From an uncultured Clostridia bacterium (lineage in GTDB: Bacteria > Bacillota > Clostridia > Christensenellales > UBA1242), in the NCBI GenBank assembly GCA_944384475.1, contig CALWTN010000056.1:1-6515 (forward strand): 6,515 bases of DNA, read 5' to 3'. The notes beneath the pieces are model-generated. The model searched no databases. It saw only the letters and a program-made list of their open reading frames with translations, and was not told the origin of the DNA. Within the stretch, counting starts at the first letter, position 1, and the number at the start of each line of letters is the position of its first letter. Position numbers and translations under genes: made by a program. Shown here in pieces: positions 5,780 through 6,515 of the stretch.

Positions 5780-5908
5780 GTCGGTAGTGCGCTCTCGCCG
5801 GGCGCAATTATAGATTGCTCCCCGCTTGTCGCAAGCGATGCTTGCTGGCTATCGATTTGCACACCGGCAAATCGACTTAACGCGTCGCGTCGACTGTGCT
5901 ACGCCAGC
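5780..5908. repeat. Rearranged copy of the tRNA-Thr 5' end with an inverted, hairpin-rich insert
   Basis: The right end (5891-5908) repeats the first 18 nt of the tRNA gene in the same minus orientation. Similarity continues into the upstream flank (CATG followed by AT-rich bases, 11 of 14 matching). The left end (5780-5790, GTCGGTAGTGC) is the tRNA D-arm in the opposite orientation. Flipping 5784-5890 on paper would rejoin them into a perfect 25-nt match to tRNA positions 1-25 (window 5704-5728). The insert carries small inverted repeats: CGCTTG/CAAGCG with loop TCG near 5823-5837, GCAAGC/GCTTGC with loop GAT just after, and CGATTTGC/GCAAATCG near 5853-5874. No protein gene is visible. With its flank this fills the stretch from the tRNA to the next promoter. 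Confidence 0.7.
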
Positions 5909-5953
5909 ATGGCAATAATATATCATATTTTAAAAAAAATTCAAATATTTTTA

Positions 5954-5982
5954 TTGAATTTGATTTTTAAATATGTTAAAAT
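5954..5982 (+). promoter_or_regulatory. Promoter of the 148-residue protein gene, with overlapping inverted repeat
   Basis: TTGAAT (5954-5959) and TAAAAT (5977-5982) are spaced by exactly 17 nt, and TGT before the -10 makes it an extended -10 promoter. The predicted start is near 5989, giving a leader of about 13 nt that contains GAGGTGA (5991-5997), 4 nt from the ATG at 6002. An 8-bp inverted repeat AAATTCAA/TTGAATTT (5937-5944 and 5954-5961) covers the -35 box and could be an operator, although in such AT-rich DNA it may be chance. Confidence 0.75.
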
Positions 5983-6001
5983 TTCGCTAAGAGGTGAAAT
6001 T

Positions 6002-6448
6002 ATGCAGTATTATGAACACAATGAGTATGCCGCGGCGTCAATTTCAAGCGCAGACGGAAGACAATTTGTTGTGAAATATGCTAAACATGATAAATCGGTT
6101 GTCTTCAAAGTTTTGCCGCGTCCACAAACCATTAAAGAGCAAGATAGTTTGGTTTTTGATGAAGGAACAAAGGAATATGAAATTGTTCTTAATTTTGCAG
6201 AAACATTTGTAACTACATCTTATGGTGAAAGCGTTGTGCGTAATAATGGCGAGCCGAATTATATGATGTGCCGAAGGCATCCACATTTTGTAGAGATTGC
6301 TTTTATTAACTCAGAAAGGAATTTACAACAACAAAATTTTGTTAAAACACAAATAACTTATAAAAACGCTGGTTTAGAAAAGGCAGTGAAAAATTTAATA
6401 AATGATGTAAGAAATATAACCGAAAAGCAAAATGACCTTTCAAAATAA
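6002..6448 (+). CDS. Hypothetical protein, 148 residues, function unknown
   Basis: I do not recognise this protein. The frame is open upstream to an ATG at 5909, but that codon lies in the duplicated tRNA fragment and upstream of the promoter. The ATG at 6002 has its own ribosome binding site (GAGGTGA) and a promoter ending 19 nt before it, so I take it as the start. The protein is soluble-looking, with no signal peptide or membrane helix. The first 110 residues are mixed and probably beta-rich (for example QFVVKYAKHDKSVVFKVLP, about 20-38). A cluster MMCRRHPHF (about 88-96) holds one Cys and two His. The C-terminal 35 residues (GLEKAVKNLINDVRNITEKQ) are likely helical. It stands alone between its promoter and terminator. 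Codon use is more AT-rich than in the left operon, which could mean a different origin or low expression. Confidence 0.8.
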   Translation: MQYYEHNEYAAASISSADGRQFVVKYAKHDKSVVFKVLPRPQTIKEQDSLVFDEGTKEYEIVLNFAETFVTTSYGESVVRNNGEPNYMMCRRHPHFVEIAFINSERNLQQQNFVKTQITYKNAGLEKAVKNLINDVRNITEKQNDLSK

Positions 6449-6470
6449 ATCGCAATAATGCGATTTTTTT
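6447..6470 (+). terminator. Intrinsic terminator after the hypothetical gene
   Basis: An 8-bp stem AAATCGCA/TGCGATTT (6447-6454 and 6459-6466) with loop ATAA runs into a T-tract to 6470. The stem begins inside the stop codon of the preceding gene. The AT-rich outer pairs make it weaker than the terminator at 5337. Confidence 0.85.
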
Positions 6471-6480
6471 ATTAAAAAAT

Positions 6481-6510
6481 TTGACTTAAATCGTCTTTAA
6501 ATGGTAATCT
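6481..6510 (+). promoter_or_regulatory. Promoter for a gene beyond the right edge
   Basis: TTGACT (6481-6486), an 18-nt spacer and TAATCT (6505-6510) preceded by TGG form an extended -10 promoter. It has the same layout as the promoter at 4776 (18-nt spacer, TGn, TAAyCT). It lies 10 nt after the previous terminator, so it should drive whatever gene follows outside the window. Confidence 0.7.
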
Positions 6511-6515
6511 ATTTT

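Noticed and set aside
5780..5908. A second functional tRNA
   Set aside because: Only the first 18 nt in one orientation (25 nt after a hypothetical flip) match. There is no anticodon arm, T-arm or 3' acceptor strand in a usable position.
5909..6001. N-terminal extension of the hypothetical gene from an ATG at 5909
   Set aside because: The codon lies in the duplicated tRNA 5' flank, has no ribosome binding site and is upstream of a strong promoter whose transcript would not include it.

Overview
The window looks like a piece of a low-GC Bacillota (Firmicutes) chromosome, most likely Clostridia. The evidence is AT-rich coding sequence with strong AGGAGG-type ribosome binding sites, tightly packed co-directional genes, a DacF-type carboxypeptidase beside an RluB-type pseudouridine synthase, and a tRNA-Thr with U at the discriminator position. 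Nothing seen here fixes the genus.

Left part (1-4759): a compact plus-strand operon that enters from outside the window. It holds the last codons of an unidentified gene (stop at 74, overlapping the next gene by 20 nt), a D-Ala-D-Ala carboxypeptidase (dacF), a 23S rRNA pseudouridine synthase (rluB), a HI0933/YhiN-family flavoprotein, a PlsC-type lysophosphatidic acid acyltransferase, and a four-repeat S1-domain RNA-binding protein. Two junctions are ATGA overlaps and the others have gaps of 7-8 nt. Cell-wall trimming, rRNA modification, phospholipid synthesis and translation are thus linked in one housekeeping transcript. Cytidylate kinase and IspH, which often sit in this gene string in Clostridia, are absent.

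Middle (4760-5370): a monocistronic four-helix membrane protein of unknown function with its own promoter (TTGACA, N18, extended -10) and a strong bidirectional terminator.

Right-centre (5371-5908): no protein gene. A minus-strand tRNA-Thr(CGU) at 5653-5728 is embedded in GC-richer, hairpin-dense repetitive DNA. Downstream of it in its own direction are two tandem 142-bp units. Each combines a copy of the last 17 nt of the tRNA with a string of small hairpins, mostly with GNA loops on the tRNA strand. Upstream of it is a second copy of the tRNA 5' end, apparently broken by a 107-bp inversion. This is the most unusual part of the window and the best candidate for something undescribed.

Right end (5909-6515): a well-defined promoter, a 148-residue protein of unknown function, an intrinsic terminator, and a further promoter for a gene beyond the window.
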